A stretch of 64,000 nt of DNA from JBKHXF01 sp046566145 (GCA_046566145.1 JBKHXF010000019.1:21534-85533), one strand, 5' to 3'; shown: positions 9,029-17,920, counted from the first letter of the stretch. Numbers and translations: made by a program. Notes: generated by a model from the sequence alone, not told the origin.

Positions 9029-10468
9029 TCACCACCCCCTCGGGAGCGGCATCCCCTCGGTGAAGCCAGAGCGCGTCTGGACGCCGACGACCGCCCGCTC
9101 GGCGAGCTCGGCCAGCGTGCGGGCCCCCGCGTAGGTGCACGTCGAGCGCACCCCCGCCACGATGCGGTCGAGCAGGTCCTCGACGCCCGACGCCTCGGGG
9201 TCGAGGTGCATCCGCGCCGAGGAGATCCCCTCCTCGAACAGCCCCTTGCGCGCCCGCTCGAACGCGTCCTCCTCGGCCGTGCGCAGCCGGACCGCCCGTG
9301 CGGACGCCATGCCGAAGCTGATCTTGTAGGGACGCCCGTCTGCATCGTGCTCGAGGTCGCCCGGCGACTCGTGGGTGCCGGCGAACCACGACCCGACCAT
9401 CACGTTCGACGCGCCGGCGGCGAGCGCCAGCGCGACGTCGCGCGGGTGACGGATCCCGCCGTCGGCCCACACGTGCGCGCCGACCGCCCTGGCCGCCTCC
9501 ACGCACTCGAGCACGGCCGAGAGCTGGGGACGCCCGACGCCGGTCATCATGCGGGTCGTGCACATCGCCCCGGGTCCGACGCCCACCTTCACGATGTCCG
9601 CGCCGGCGGCGACGAGCTCCTCGGTGCCGGTGCGCGTCACGACGTTGCCCGCGACCACCGGCACGCTCGGGCCGAGCGCGCGGACGGCGGCGACGGTGTC
9701 GAGCATCCGGTCCTGGTGCCCGTGTGCCGTGTCGACCACCAGCACGTCCACGCCGGCGGCGAGCAGCTCGCGGGCCCGCTCGGGCGTGTCGCCGCTGATG
9801 CCGACCGCGGCGCCGACGCGGAGCCGCCCCGCGGCGTCGACCGCCGGCGCGTACAGCGCCGAGCGCAGCGCCCCGCGCCGGGTCACGAGCCCGACCAGCC
9901 GCCCGTCGGCGTCGACGACCGGCGCGAGACGTCGGTTCGCGTCGTGCAGCAGGTCGAACGCGGCGTGCGGGTCGACCGTGTCCGGCAGGGTCGAGACCTC
10001 CCGGGACATGACGCGCCCGACCTGGGTGAAGCGGTCGACGTCGTCGAGGTCGGCGGGCGTGACGACCCCCACCGGGGCTCCGTCGGGATCGAGGACGATC
10101 GCGGCTCCGTGGGCGCGCTTGGGCAGCAGCGCGAGGGCGTCGGCCACCGTGTCGGTCGGCGTGAGCGTGATCGGTGTCTCGAAGACCGGGTGGCGCGCCT
10201 TCACCCACGCCGTGACCTCGGCGACGACGTCGGTGGGGATGTCCTGCGGGATGACCGCGAGCGCGCCGCGCCGGGCGAGGGTCTCCGCCATGCGGCGACC
10301 CGACACGGCGGTCATGTTGGCGGCCACGACCGGCACGGTGGTGCCGGATCCGTCCGTGGTCGACAGGTCGACGTCGAGCCGGCTGGTCACGTCGGAGCGG
10401 GACGGGACGAGGAAGACGTCGTCGTAGGTCAGGTCGTGGGCGGGCGCGTGGCCCTCCAGGAACCGCAC
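9029..10468 (-). CDS. guaB1: GuaB1 family GMP reductase (IMPDH-related, with CBS domains)
   Basis: The 479-residue protein has an IMPDH/GMPR barrel start (LTYDDVFLVPSRSD), an inserted pair of CBS domains (about residues 95-205) and the catalytic loop GVGPGAMCTTRMMTGVG with Cys at about 303. GuaB1 proteins of actinobacteria act as GMP reductase in purine salvage rather than as IMP dehydrogenase; that assignment rests on family knowledge. The gene starts 15 bp after the stop of the upstream GH13 gene, so they are probably co-transcribed. Confidence 0.88.
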   Translation of the reverse strand: MRFLEGHAPAHDLTYDDVFLVPSRSDVTSRLDVDLSTTDGSGTTVPVVAANMTAVSGRRMAETLARRGALAVIPQDIPTDVVAEVTAWVKARHPVFETPITLTPTDTVADALALLPKRAHGAAIVLDPDGAPVGVVTPADLDDVDRFTQVGRVMSREVSTLPDTVDPHAAFDLLHDANRRLAPVVDADGRLVGLVTRRGALRSALYAPAVDAAGRLRVGAAVGISGDTPERARELLAAGVDVLVVDTAHGHQDRMLDTVAAVRALGPSVPVVAGNVVTRTGTEELVAAGADIVKVGVGPGAMCTTRMMTGVGRPQLSAVLECVEAARAVGAHVWADGGIRHPRDVALALAAGASNVMVGSWFAGTHESPGDLEHDADGRPYKISFGMASARAVRLRTAEEDAFERARKGLFEEGISSARMHLDPEASGVEDLLDRIVAGVRSTCTYAGARTLAELAERAVVGVQTRSGFTEGMPLPRGW

Positions 10469-10483
10469 GGTGGCCTCCTCGGC

Positions 10484-11989
10484 TCAGGCGGGGCGATCGG
10501 GGTCGGGACGATCGAGGTCGGGGACGTCGAGCGCGACCACGCGGACCGCGCCGGCGGCGAGGTCCACGCGCACCTCGGTGCCCGAGACCTCGAGCGTGCC
10601 GTCGCCGGTGGACACGAGCGACCGGGTCTCGGGGGCCGCCGGCGCGGGGAGGCGCACGCTCCCTCGCCCCGGCCCGTCGAGGGCGACCGCGACGAGCACG
10701 ACCGCGCCGGCGTGCCGCCACGTCCACACGAGCAGTCCCGTCGGGCCGTCGTGGTCGAGGAGCGCGAACACCCCGTCGCGGACCGCAACGTGCCGGGTCG
10801 CGCCGGCGAGGGCGTCGTGGAGCGCGACGACCGCCTCGTCGACCGGCTCGGTGGGGGCGCGGCGGAGCTGGACGGGCGTGCGCACCCGCGCACCCTCCCG
10901 CTGCCCGCGCTGCACGAACGCGAGCCCGGGGGAGAGCAGGGCGACCGTCGTGACCGCGGCGAGCCGCTCGGCGGGGACGGCGGCCGCGACGCGGACCTCG
11001 TCGTGGTTCTCCACGAACCGCACGAGGCGCTCCTGCAGCGCCGGCGGCAGCAGCAGCCGCTGGCGCACGCCGGCGGCGTCGCCGCGGAGCAGCGCGTCGC
11101 GCAGCGGCTTGTCGTAGGCGAGGTCCACCCCCTCGTCGAGCAGCCGGGCCTCGAGGTCCCAGTAGACCTCGGCGATGGTGAGCAGGTCGGGGTGGCGCCG
11201 GCGGACCTCGTCGAGGACCGCCGGCCACACCGGCGCGGGGTCCGCCTCGCCCCAGGTCCGGCGCACCACCTCCGGCAGCAGCAGCATGGCCATGTCGATC
11301 CGGACGCCGTCGGCACGCTCCGCGGCGGCGTCGAACATGCCGACCAGCGCCGGCGGGTAGCCCTCGGCGGCGAGGTCGAGCTGCGCGGTGTCGCGCCAGG
11401 GGGGCAGGGCGGGGTCGCGGCCGTGCGCGACCACGTGCGCCCCGCGGCGGACCCACCCGCCCGGCTCGCGCCGGGCGTCGGCGCGCGTGCCGGTGCGCAC
11501 CAGATCCGGGCGCTCGGTCACCCAGGGGTGGTCGAGCGCCACGTGGTTCGGCACGAGGTCCACGACGAGGCCGACGCCGCGGTCGTGCAGCCGTCGGCGC
11601 AGGTCGGCCAGCGCCGCGTCGCCGCCGAGGTCGGGGTGGACCTCCATCCCGGCGACCGCGAACGGCGAGCCCACGACGTCGTCCTCGGTGAGGTCGGGCA
11701 GCGCCTGGCGGTAGGCGCGCCGCAGCCCCGGGTCGACCCGGGCCGCGACCCGCCCCGCCGGCCCGGTCCGCCACACGCCGAGCAGGTACAGCCAGTCGAC
11801 GCCACGCGCCGCGAGGGCGTCGAGCTCGGCGTCGGGCACCGCGCGCAGCGAGGCGCGCGCACGCCCGGCGCCGGCGGCCACGGCGGACGTCCAGTGTCGC
11901 GCGTCCGCCTGGTGCAGCACCCGGTGGTGGCTCCGCGTCGTCGCGGGATCGGCCCGCAGGGCGGGGGCGGGGACGAGTGGCGTGGACAT
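10484..11989 (-). CDS. Alpha-amylase family (GH13) glycoside hydrolase
   Basis: This 501-residue cytoplasmic protein (no signal peptide) shows the four GH13 motifs: DLVPNH, GVRIDMAML with the nucleophile Asp, IAEVYW with the general acid Glu, and FVENHDE with the transition-state Asp. A small beta-rich C-terminal domain follows. It belongs with compact intracellular GH13 enzymes acting on alpha-glucans or trehalose/maltose-type sugars; the specificity is not determinable. A minus-strand TAGGCT hexamer (12023-12028) overlaps the plus-strand TACGAT of the divergent gene, so the two promoters physically overlap. Confidence 0.85.
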   Translation of the reverse strand: MSTPLVPAPALRADPATTRSHHRVLHQADARHWTSAVAAGAGRARASLRAVPDAELDALAARGVDWLYLLGVWRTGPAGRVAARVDPGLRRAYRQALPDLTEDDVVGSPFAVAGMEVHPDLGGDAALADLRRRLHDRGVGLVVDLVPNHVALDHPWVTERPDLVRTGTRADARREPGGWVRRGAHVVAHGRDPALPPWRDTAQLDLAAEGYPPALVGMFDAAAERADGVRIDMAMLLLPEVVRRTWGEADPAPVWPAVLDEVRRRHPDLLTIAEVYWDLEARLLDEGVDLAYDKPLRDALLRGDAAGVRQRLLLPPALQERLVRFVENHDEVRVAAAVPAERLAAVTTVALLSPGLAFVQRGQREGARVRTPVQLRRAPTEPVDEAVVALHDALAGATRHVAVRDGVFALLDHDGPTGLLVWTWRHAGAVVLVAVALDGPGRGSVRLPAPAAPETRSLVSTGDGTLEVSGTEVRVDLAAGAVRVVALDVPDLDRPDPDRPA

Positions 11990-12058
11990 CGGCGGCCTGG
12001 TCGGACGGGGGTGCGGGCGGCGAGCCTACGATGGGCGCGTCGACAGGGGACCACGGCC

Positions 12059-12697
12059 GTGACCACCGCACCGAGCTCGCGTCCCGTGCTGCGCGCCCTG
12101 ACCATCGCGGACGACCCGGCGGCATGGGCGGCGCTCGGGTTCACGGTCCACGACGGGACCTGCCACGTCGGCGGTGTCGACCTGCACCTCGAGGGTCGGG
12201 TCGGTGCCGGTGGCCTGAGCGGTTGGTGGATCGAGACCCCCACCGGGGTCGTGGAGGAGGTCGCGACGCTGCCGGTGGGTCGCCCCCCGGGCACCACCGC
12301 GTCCGCCCCGCCGGCGCACGCGAACGGGGTCACCGCGGTCGACCACGTCGTCGTCCGCACCGACGACGTCGACGCGACCGTGGCGGCGCTCGACGCGGCC
12401 GGGGTGCCCGAGCGCCGGCGGGTGGAGGGGCTGCGCGGTGGCTCCGGGACCTGGTCGTTCGCGCTGCTGACGACCTGCGCCCTCGAGGTCGTCGGGCCGA
12501 CGGACACGCCGGGGACCCACCTGTGGGGGCTCGCGCTGGTGGCGCCGGACCTCGAGGCGACCGTCGCGGCGCTGGGGTCACGCTGCGGGCCGGTGCGGGA
12601 CGCCGTGCAGCCCGGTCGCCGGATCGCGACCGTGCACGCGCCCGGCGTCAGCGTCCCGCTCGCGCTGCTCAGCCCTCGGCCGACGCTCAGTCCTTGA
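12059..12697 (+). CDS. VOC (glyoxalase-fold) family protein
   Basis: The 212-residue protein contains a glyoxalase/VOC module from about residue 85 (VTAVDHVVVRTDDVDATVAALDAAGVPERRR) with a second beta-alpha-beta repeat, plus an N-terminal region that may be a degenerate VOC half. Metal ligands are not clear enough to name a reaction. The -10-like TACGAT (12027-12032) lies upstream. The 3' end overlaps the convergent holin-like gene by 11 bp. Confidence 0.75.
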   Translation: MTTAPSSRPVLRALTIADDPAAWAALGFTVHDGTCHVGGVDLHLEGRVGAGGLSGWWIETPTGVVEEVATLPVGRPPGTTASAPPAHANGVTAVDHVVVRTDDVDATVAALDAAGVPERRRVEGLRGGSGTWSFALLTTCALEVVGPTDTPGTHLWGLALVAPDLEATVAALGSRCGPVRDAVQPGRRIATVHAPGVSVPLALLSPRPTLSP

Positions 12698-13043
12698 CGA
12701 GCAGCTCGCCGAGCCAGACGACCACGGAGACGACCACCGCGCCGAGGAACGTCGCCCCGAAGCCCGTGGAGGTGAGGCCGAGGTCGAGCTGGCCGGACAC
12801 GAACACCACCAGCGCCAGCATGGCCGCGTTGACGACCAGCAGGAACAGTCCGAGCGTGAGCAGCACCACCGGCAGCGCCAGGAGCTTCACGACCGGCTTG
12901 ACCACGGCGTTGACGAGCGCCATCACGAGCGCCAGCACCGCCAGCGTGATCCACGTCCCGTCGAACTCGAGGCCGTCGACCACCCAGACGGCGGCGTAGA
13001 TCGCGGCGGCGTACAGGGCGATGCGCAGGATGCGGGCGACCAC
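12687..13043 (-). CDS. Phage-holin-like (DUF/Phage_holin_4_2 type) membrane protein
   Basis: The 118-residue protein is almost entirely hydrophobic with four predicted membrane segments. It has the family landmarks GLEFDG, NAVVKPVVKLLALPVVLLTLGLFLLVVNA. Despite the family name, chromosomal members of this group are ordinary membrane proteins of unknown role and no phage genes are nearby. A minus-strand TAGCGT (13074-13079) is the likely -10 box, divergent from the selenoprotein promoter. Confidence 0.82.
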   Translation of the reverse strand: MVARILRIALYAAAIYAAVWVVDGLEFDGTWITLAVLALVMALVNAVVKPVVKLLALPVVLLTLGLFLLVVNAAMLALVVFVSGQLDLGLTSTGFGATFLGAVVVSVVVWLGELLVKD

Positions 13044-13098
13044 GGCGGCTCCGACCGTCGACGGGGTCCACCGACGCTACCGGAACGGTGGACTGCGG

Positions 13099-13104
13099 TA
13101 GCGT
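13099..13104 (+). promoter_or_regulatory. Putative -10 hexamer TAGCGT for the selenoprotein gene
   Basis: TAGCGT lies 55 bp upstream of the selenoprotein GTG. Its mirror copy on the minus strand (13074-13079) serves the holin-like gene, giving back-to-back promoters about 20 bp apart. Confidence 0.45.
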
Positions 13105-13159
13105 CACGCGCACGTGGCCGCACCCACCGGGCTGCCGCCGGACACCCCAGGAGGCCGTC

Positions 13160-13429
13160 GTGCTGGACCCTCGACACCGCATCTCCATCGAGTTCTGCGT
13201 CCCCTGAAACTACATCCCGAGAGCCGTCGGTCTGACGGACGAGCTGCTGCAGGGGTGGGCCAACGTGCTCACGGGCGTCGAGCTGGTGCCGTCCTCTGGC
13301 GGGGCCTTCGAGGTCCGGGTGGACGACCGGCTCGTGTTCTCCAAGAAGGCGCTCGGCCGCCACGCCGAGCCGGGCGAGGTCGTCGCCCTGGTCCGTGACG
13401 TCGTCGGTCCCGAGGTCCGCGAGGGCTGA
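13160..13429 (+). CDS. SelW/SelT/SelH (Rdx) family selenoprotein, UGA-encoded Sec at residue 16
   Basis: Read with UGA at 13205-13207 as selenocysteine, this is an 89-residue thioredoxin-like Rdx protein. It begins VLDPRHRISIEFCVPUNYIP, then has the family core VELVPSSGGAFEVRVDD and LVFSKKALGRH. The CxxU pair (C13, U16) replaces the CxxC found in Cys homologues. GTG 13160 has a CAGGAGG ribosome site six to seven bases upstream. The frame stays open from UGA to the true TGA at 13427. A hairpin with a GGUCU loop begins 17 nt after the UGA. Rdx proteins are small redox proteins of unsettled function. Sec machinery (selA, selB, selC, selD) is not in this window. The histidine kinase gene starts 25 bp downstream. 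Confidence 0.85.
13224..13238 (+). promoter_or_regulatory. Bacterial SECIS-like hairpin
   Basis: CCGTC (13224-13228) pairs perfectly with GACGG (13234-13238) around the loop GGTCT. There are 21 nt between the UGA and the loop, inside the known window for bacterial SECIS elements, and the loop starts with G. A lower stem of ATCCC (13214-13218) with GGGGT (13252-13256) is possible. The very rare codon AGA just before the stem suggests that RNA structure constrains codon choice. Confidence 0.7.
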
Positions 13430-13454
13430 CGGTCCGCCTTCCGGAGGAGCCCAC

Positions 13455-15440
13455 GTGCAGCCCGAGATCCCGCTCGACGACGAGGTGCGGGTCGCGGCCG
13501 TGCGCGCCCTCGGGCTGCTCGACCAGCCGGCGGACGAGCGTTTCGACCGGATCACCCGCATCGCGCGGGCGGCCTTCGACGTGCCCATCGCCTACGTGTC
13601 GCTCATCGACGAGGGCCGGCAGTGGATGCTGTCGTGCGTCGGACTCGAGCAGGGCTCGAGCCTCGACCGCGGCGACTCGATGTGCGCCCACGCGGTCGGG
13701 GCGGGTCGGACCATCGTCACGCCCGACGCCCGGGTCGACCCGAGGTTCGCCGACAACCCGGCCGTGACGGGTCCGCCGCACGCGGTCTTCTACGCGGGCC
13801 ACGTCCTGCGCGACCCGCTGACCCGCCACGTCGTGGGGACCCTCTGCCTCATCGACACCACACCGCGTGAGCTCGGCGCCGACGACCTCGCCCGGCTCGA
13901 CGACCTCGCTGGCTGGGTCGAGGCCGAGCTCGCGCGGGCGCATCTCGCCGGGATGGTCGAGCGGGTGGAGGAGGAGCGGGCCCACGTCGCCCGGCTCTCG
14001 GAGGACCGAGCACGCCTGCTCGCGTCGCTGGTGGAGGGCGTCGTCGGCGTGGACGCCGACGGGCGCGTCGTGGAGGTGAACCCGGCCGTGTCGGAGCTCC
14101 TCGGGTGGGGGCGCGGGGACCTGCTCGGCCAGCGGCTGCACGACCTCGCACATGGCTCCCACGCGGACGGCACCCCGCACCCGTGGGAGGAGTGCCCCGT
14201 CCGCCAGACGCTGGCCGACGGTCGCCCGCGGCAGGTCGCCGGTGACCGCTTCGTGCGCGCCGACGGGTCGATGCTGCCGGTCGACCTCCTCGCCTCCCCG
14301 ATCGTCGAGGACGGTCGCACCGTCGGGGCGGTCGTCACGCTCGTCGACGCCACCCCGCGGCTCGAGGCCGAGCAGCACCGCCGCGCGATCCTCTCCACCG
14401 TGTCCCACGAGATGCGCACCCCCCTCACCTCGATCAAGGGGTCGCTGTCGCTGCTGGAGGCCGGGGTCGCCGGCGAGCTCCCCGACCGCGCCGACGAGCT
14501 GCTGCACCTCGCGTCGGCCAACGCCGAGCGGCTCGTCCGGCTCGTCACCGACCTGGTCGACGTGGAGCGCTGGGAGCACGGCCACGTCCGCGTCGTGCGG
14601 GCCCCCCACCGGCTGGGGGAGGTCGTCGACCGCGCGGTCGCCTCGGTGCGGGTCCTGGTCGAGGACGCCGGGCTCGAGCTGCGGACCGAGGTGGGCGAGC
14701 ACGAGGTCCTCGTCGACGCCGACCGGATCGAGCAGGTGCTGGTCAACCTCCTCGCCAACGCCGTCAAGTTCTCCGACGTCGGCGGCACCATCACGGTCGC
14801 CGCGAGCCCCAGCAGCGCCGGGGTCCAGGTCGACGTCGCCGACGAGGGCGTGGGCATCCCCCAGGAGCGCCTCGCCTCGGTCTTCGCCCGCTTCGAGCAG
14901 GTGGACGCCGCGGGTGCGCGCGAGCGGCTCGGCTCCGGCCTCGGGCTCGCCATCGCCCGCGGCATCGTCGAGGCGCACGGCGGGCGCATCTGGGTGGACA
15001 GCCGGCTGGGGGAGGGGACACGGTTCCACCTGACGCTGCCCGGCACCGACGCGCTCGACGTCCCGGCGGTGCTCGTCACCGCCGACGGCACCCGCGCGCT
15101 GCGTCTCGTCGAGGCGGTGCCGCTGCCGGTCGGTCTCGGACCCGCCGTCGTGCTGGAGCTCGACGACGCCCGTCGCTCGCTGCTCGACGAGGTGCTGCGC
15201 GCCGACGGGGCCAGGGTCGCGGCCACGCACCGGCTCGACGACCTCGACGCGCTGGCCAGCGGTGTGGAGGCACGGGCGCTGGTCGTGTCCGGCGAGGACG
15301 AGGCCCGCGTCGAGGCGGCGTTCGCGGCCCTCGGCGAGCGGGAACTGGGCTGCGTGCTGCTGCACGGCACCTGGGAGCAGGACGAGGCCGCCCTGCTCTC
15401 CCTCGGTCAGCGGATCGCCGCGCGGCTCGCGGGTCGCTGA
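13455..15440 (+). CDS. GAF-PAS sensor histidine kinase
   Basis: The 661-residue soluble kinase has a GAF domain (about residues 1-160; RFDRITRIARAAFDVPIAYVSLID and DSMCAHAV are typical), a PAS domain (about 180-300; GVVGVDADGRVVEVNPAVSELLGW), a HisKA region with phospho-acceptor His318 in STVSHEMRTPLTSIKG, and a HATPase domain (N box LLANAVKFS, G1 VADEGVGIP, G2 GSGLGLAIARGIV). About 130 C-terminal residues form an unassigned alpha/beta module resembling a degenerate receiver. GTG 13455 follows GGAGGAG. No response regulator is adjacent. It may be co-transcribed with the selenoprotein, which would be a redox-sensing hint only. Confidence 0.88.
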   Translation: MQPEIPLDDEVRVAAVRALGLLDQPADERFDRITRIARAAFDVPIAYVSLIDEGRQWMLSCVGLEQGSSLDRGDSMCAHAVGAGRTIVTPDARVDPRFADNPAVTGPPHAVFYAGHVLRDPLTRHVVGTLCLIDTTPRELGADDLARLDDLAGWVEAELARAHLAGMVERVEEERAHVARLSEDRARLLASLVEGVVGVDADGRVVEVNPAVSELLGWGRGDLLGQRLHDLAHGSHADGTPHPWEECPVRQTLADGRPRQVAGDRFVRADGSMLPVDLLASPIVEDGRTVGAVVTLVDATPRLEAEQHRRAILSTVSHEMRTPLTSIKGSLSLLEAGVAGELPDRADELLHLASANAERLVRLVTDLVDVERWEHGHVRVVRAPHRLGEVVDRAVASVRVLVEDAGLELRTEVGEHEVLVDADRIEQVLVNLLANAVKFSDVGGTITVAASPSSAGVQVDVADEGVGIPQERLASVFARFEQVDAAGARERLGSGLGLAIARGIVEAHGGRIWVDSRLGEGTRFHLTLPGTDALDVPAVLVTADGTRALRLVEAVPLPVGLGPAVVLELDDARRSLLDEVLRADGARVAATHRLDDLDALASGVEARALVVSGEDEARVEAAFAALGERELGCVLLHGTWEQDEAALLSLGQRIAARLAGR

Positions 15441-15449
15441 GCCGGCGGG

Positions 15450-15467
15450 CCCGGTCGGGCGACCGGG
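15450..15467. terminator. Hairpin between convergent kinase and protease genes
   Basis: CCCGGTC (15450-15456) pairs with GACCGGG (15461-15467) around GGGC. It lies 10 bp after the kinase stop and before the convergent protease stop. Confidence 0.5.
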
Positions 15468-15477
15468 GCTGCGGCCG

Positions 15478-16389
15478 TCACGGCAGCAGCGGCCGGAAGG
15501 GCTCGGTGCCGCGCACGAGGCGCAGGTCCCGCCCGGTGGCGGTGCGGGCGTAGGAGAGCGCCCGGTTGAGGTCGGTCAGGCCGTTCGCCGCGGTGAACGG
15601 GGCGAGGTAGATCACCGAGGTGACGCCGAAGGCGCGTCCGTTCGCGTCGAGCGAGCCGGAGCCCGAGTCGCCCGGGATCCCGGGGGTCGCCGTGTAGACG
15701 ACGTGGGTCCACCCCCCGCCCTGCGTGCCGAGCGACGTGCCCTGCTTCGGGCTGAGCGCCGCGAGGCCCAGGCGCAGGCCGGAGTTGCCGTAGGAGAAGA
15801 CGTCGGTGCCGAGGCTCGTCGTGGTGGTCCGCAGGCCCGTGGGGCCACCCCAGAAGGGCATCGACGGGTTGACGCGGCTCCAGTCGGCCGGGTCGACGCG
15901 CACGAGGGCGAGATCGTTGTTGGCGCACGCGTCGGGGTTGCTCTCCCTGCGGGCCTGCATGCTCAGCCACGCCGAGTAGAACAGCGTCCCGTTCCGGCTG
16001 GCCCCGTCGATCTGGACCGGGGTGCCGAGCCCCCGCGAGCCGGTCGTGCAGCCGTCGGTCGCGGTGCTCCCGCCGGTCCCCGCGCAGTGGGCGGCCATCC
16101 CGAGCAGCACCTCACGCGTGAACTCGCGGCCCTGGCTGTCCCGTCCGACGTCGTGGAACACGAAGTTGGCGGTGCACTGCTGGCCGGCCGTCACCACCTG
16201 CACCCCCGGCCGGATCGTGGCGGTCGACGCGGACGCCCACGCCGGCTCGGCCGAGGTCGTGACCGCCGCCGGCGCCGGACCCGGGGTGGCGGGGGCCGGG
16301 GCGGGTGCAGCGGCGAGCGCCGTCGCGAGGACGGCCCCGAGCGCGAGGAGGCGGCGGGCGGTGCGGCGGTGGGTGCGGTCGACGACCAA
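15478..16389 (-). CDS. Secreted chymotrypsin-like serine protease (S1 family), copy 1
   Basis: The 303-residue protein has an N-terminal signal peptide (RRLLALGAVLATALAAAPAPA). The S1 triad reads His in MAAHC, Asp in NNDLALV and Ser in GDSGSG. Four Cys residues could form two disulfides. It is a clear paralogue of the protease at 18203-19111, sharing ATIRPGxQxVTAGxxQCTA, the YSxWLxMQA block and the C-terminal LxxGTEPFxPL. The TTG start has GAGGGG upstream. A perfect 18-bp palindrome (16406-16423) sits 17 bp before the start. The target substrate is unknown. Confidence 0.87.
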   Translation of the reverse strand: MVVDRTHRRTARRLLALGAVLATALAAAPAPAPATPGPAPAAVTTSAEPAWASASTATIRPGVQVVTAGQQCTANFVFHDVGRDSQGREFTREVLLGMAAHCAGTGGSTATDGCTTGSRGLGTPVQIDGASRNGTLFYSAWLSMQARRESNPDACANNDLALVRVDPADWSRVNPSMPFWGGPTGLRTTTTSLGTDVFSYGNSGLRLGLAALSPKQGTSLGTQGGGWTHVVYTATPGIPGDSGSGSLDANGRAFGVTSVIYLAPFTAANGLTDLNRALSYARTATGRDLRLVRGTEPFRPLLP

Positions 16390-16405
16390 CGGTTCCCCTC
16401 ACGGC

Positions 16406-16423
16406 GGTGACGTCGACGTCACC
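16406..16423. promoter_or_regulatory. Perfect 18-bp palindrome upstream of secreted protease copy 1
   Basis: GGTGACGTCGACGTCACC is fully self-complementary and lies between the M20 peptidase stop and the protease start. It could be an operator for a dimeric regulator. I find no equivalent copy upstream of protease copy 2. Confidence 0.5.
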
Positions 16424-16505
16424 AACGCGCGAGGCGGTGCGCGGTGTCACCCGTCCGGCCCCGGCGTGCGGGGACCGCCCACCCCGTCGGCGCCCCCGGG
16501 CGGGC

Positions 16506-17855
16506 TCAGAGGGTCCGCCTGGCGAGCTCGGCCCACATCGCCGTCGAGAGGCCGAGCGACTCGACGTCGACGCGCTCGTCGTGGCCGTGGAACCTGGCGG
16601 AGAACTCCTCGAGCGACGCCCGGGCGGAGAACAACCCCGCGCCGTAGGCGGGCACGCCACGCTCGCGGAAGAACGCCGCGTCGGTCCCACCGACGACCAT
16701 CGCGGGCAGCACCTCGGCCTCGGGGTGGGCCTCGCGCGCGAGCCGGGCGAGCTCGTGCCAGACCGGGGTGTCGGTCGGGGAGCCCGTGCCGCCGCGCTCG
16801 GTGATCGCCGGCTCCCAGGTCACGTGGTCCGCGAGGTCGCCGAGGACGTGGGCGAGCTCCGCGTCCACGTCGGCGCCGGTCACCCCCGGCAGCGTGCGGA
16901 TGTCGACCTCGATCACGACCTCGTCCGGGATGATGTTGGTCTTCGTCCCGCCGCGCACGATGTTGGGGCTGAAGGTCGTGTGGGTCAGCGCGTGGCAGTA
17001 GGCCCGCACGTTGGGGTCGGGGAGCCGCTCGATGCCGTCGAGGACGCGACGCGGGTCGAGCAGCTCGGCCTCCCGCTCGGGTGGCAGGGCCATCGAGCGC
17101 ACGTACGCGTCCCAGAACCCGGTGACGGTGCTCGCCGGTCGGTGGGCGGCGAGCCGGCGCACGACCTCCGCCGCCTTGACGATCGCGTTGTCCGCGCCGA
17201 AGGGGCGCGAGCCGTGGCCGGGGGTGCCCCGCACCGTGATTCGCCGCCAGGCGATGCCCTTCTCCGCCGCGTTGATGACGACCTTCGGGCCCGCCGGCGT
17301 GTGGGTCAGCAGCCCGCCCGACTCGGTGAGCACGACGTCGCAGGCGACGGCGTCCCACGCGTTGGTGGTGAGCCACTCGGCGCCGAGGGTCCCGCCCGCC
17401 TCCTCGTCCGCGACCGCGAGGTAGACGAGCGTCCCCCGCGGCCGGAACGTCGGGTCGGTGGCGAGCGACCGGAGGGCGACGGCCATCGAGGCCGTCAGGT
17501 TCAGCATGTCGATCGCGCCGCGCCCCCAGACCTCGCCGTCGAGGAGCTCCCCGCCGAACGGGTCGTGGCGCCAGGCGTCCGCGTTCGCGGGCACCACGTC
17601 GGTGTGGCCCATGAGCAGCACCGTCGGGGCGGTCGGGTCGGTCCCCTCGAGACGTGCCACGAGCGAGCGGCGGCCGGGCAGGGGCTCGAACGTCTCGAGG
17701 TCGACCCCGGTCGGCTCGAGGTAGGCGGCCAGCGTGTCGGCGCTGCGGGCCTCGTGCCCCGACGTGGGGGTGCCGTCGTTGACGCACCGGTTGCGGATGA
17801 GGACCTGGAGCAGGTCGACGGTCTCGGCGGTCAGGCGGTCGTCGGCGAGGGGCAC
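16506..17855 (-). CDS. M20-family zinc metallopeptidase
   Basis: The 449-residue cytoplasmic protein has the M20 motifs MGHTDVVP (first zinc His and catalytic Asp), GRGAIDM (bridging Asp), DEEAGGTLGA (catalytic Glu-Glu) and a lid domain rich in NIIPDEVVIEVDIRTLPG. Family members hydrolyse dipeptides or N-acyl amino acids (ArgE/DapE/ACY1 type). Its place between two secreted proteases suggests use of their peptide products, which is inference. The GTG start at 17855 is the first in frame. Confidence 0.87.
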   Translation of the reverse strand: MPLADDRLTAETVDLLQVLIRNRCVNDGTPTSGHEARSADTLAAYLEPTGVDLETFEPLPGRRSLVARLEGTDPTAPTVLLMGHTDVVPANADAWRHDPFGGELLDGEVWGRGAIDMLNLTASMAVALRSLATDPTFRPRGTLVYLAVADEEAGGTLGAEWLTTNAWDAVACDVVLTESGGLLTHTPAGPKVVINAAEKGIAWRRITVRGTPGHGSRPFGADNAIVKAAEVVRRLAAHRPASTVTGFWDAYVRSMALPPEREAELLDPRRVLDGIERLPDPNVRAYCHALTHTTFSPNIVRGGTKTNIIPDEVVIEVDIRTLPGVTGADVDAELAHVLGDLADHVTWEPAITERGGTGSPTDTPVWHELARLAREAHPEAEVLPAMVVGGTDAAFFRERGVPAYGAGLFSARASLEEFSARFHGHDERVDVESLGLSTAMWAELARRTL

Positions 17856-17920
17856 CCGGCGTGGCCTTCTACGTGTCGAGGTCGGGGTGACCTCGGCAGG
17901 GTAGGGGACGGGCGCACGAG

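Noticed and set aside
12687..13043. Prophage remnant, because of the holin-like protein.
   Set aside because: Chromosomal members of this family are common, and no other phage genes, integrase or attachment repeats are nearby.
13114..13398. A 94-codon open frame across the selenoprotein locus in another frame.
   Set aside because: It is Arg/Pro-rich with no family features, while the GTG 13160 frame with UGA read through gives a full Rdx protein.
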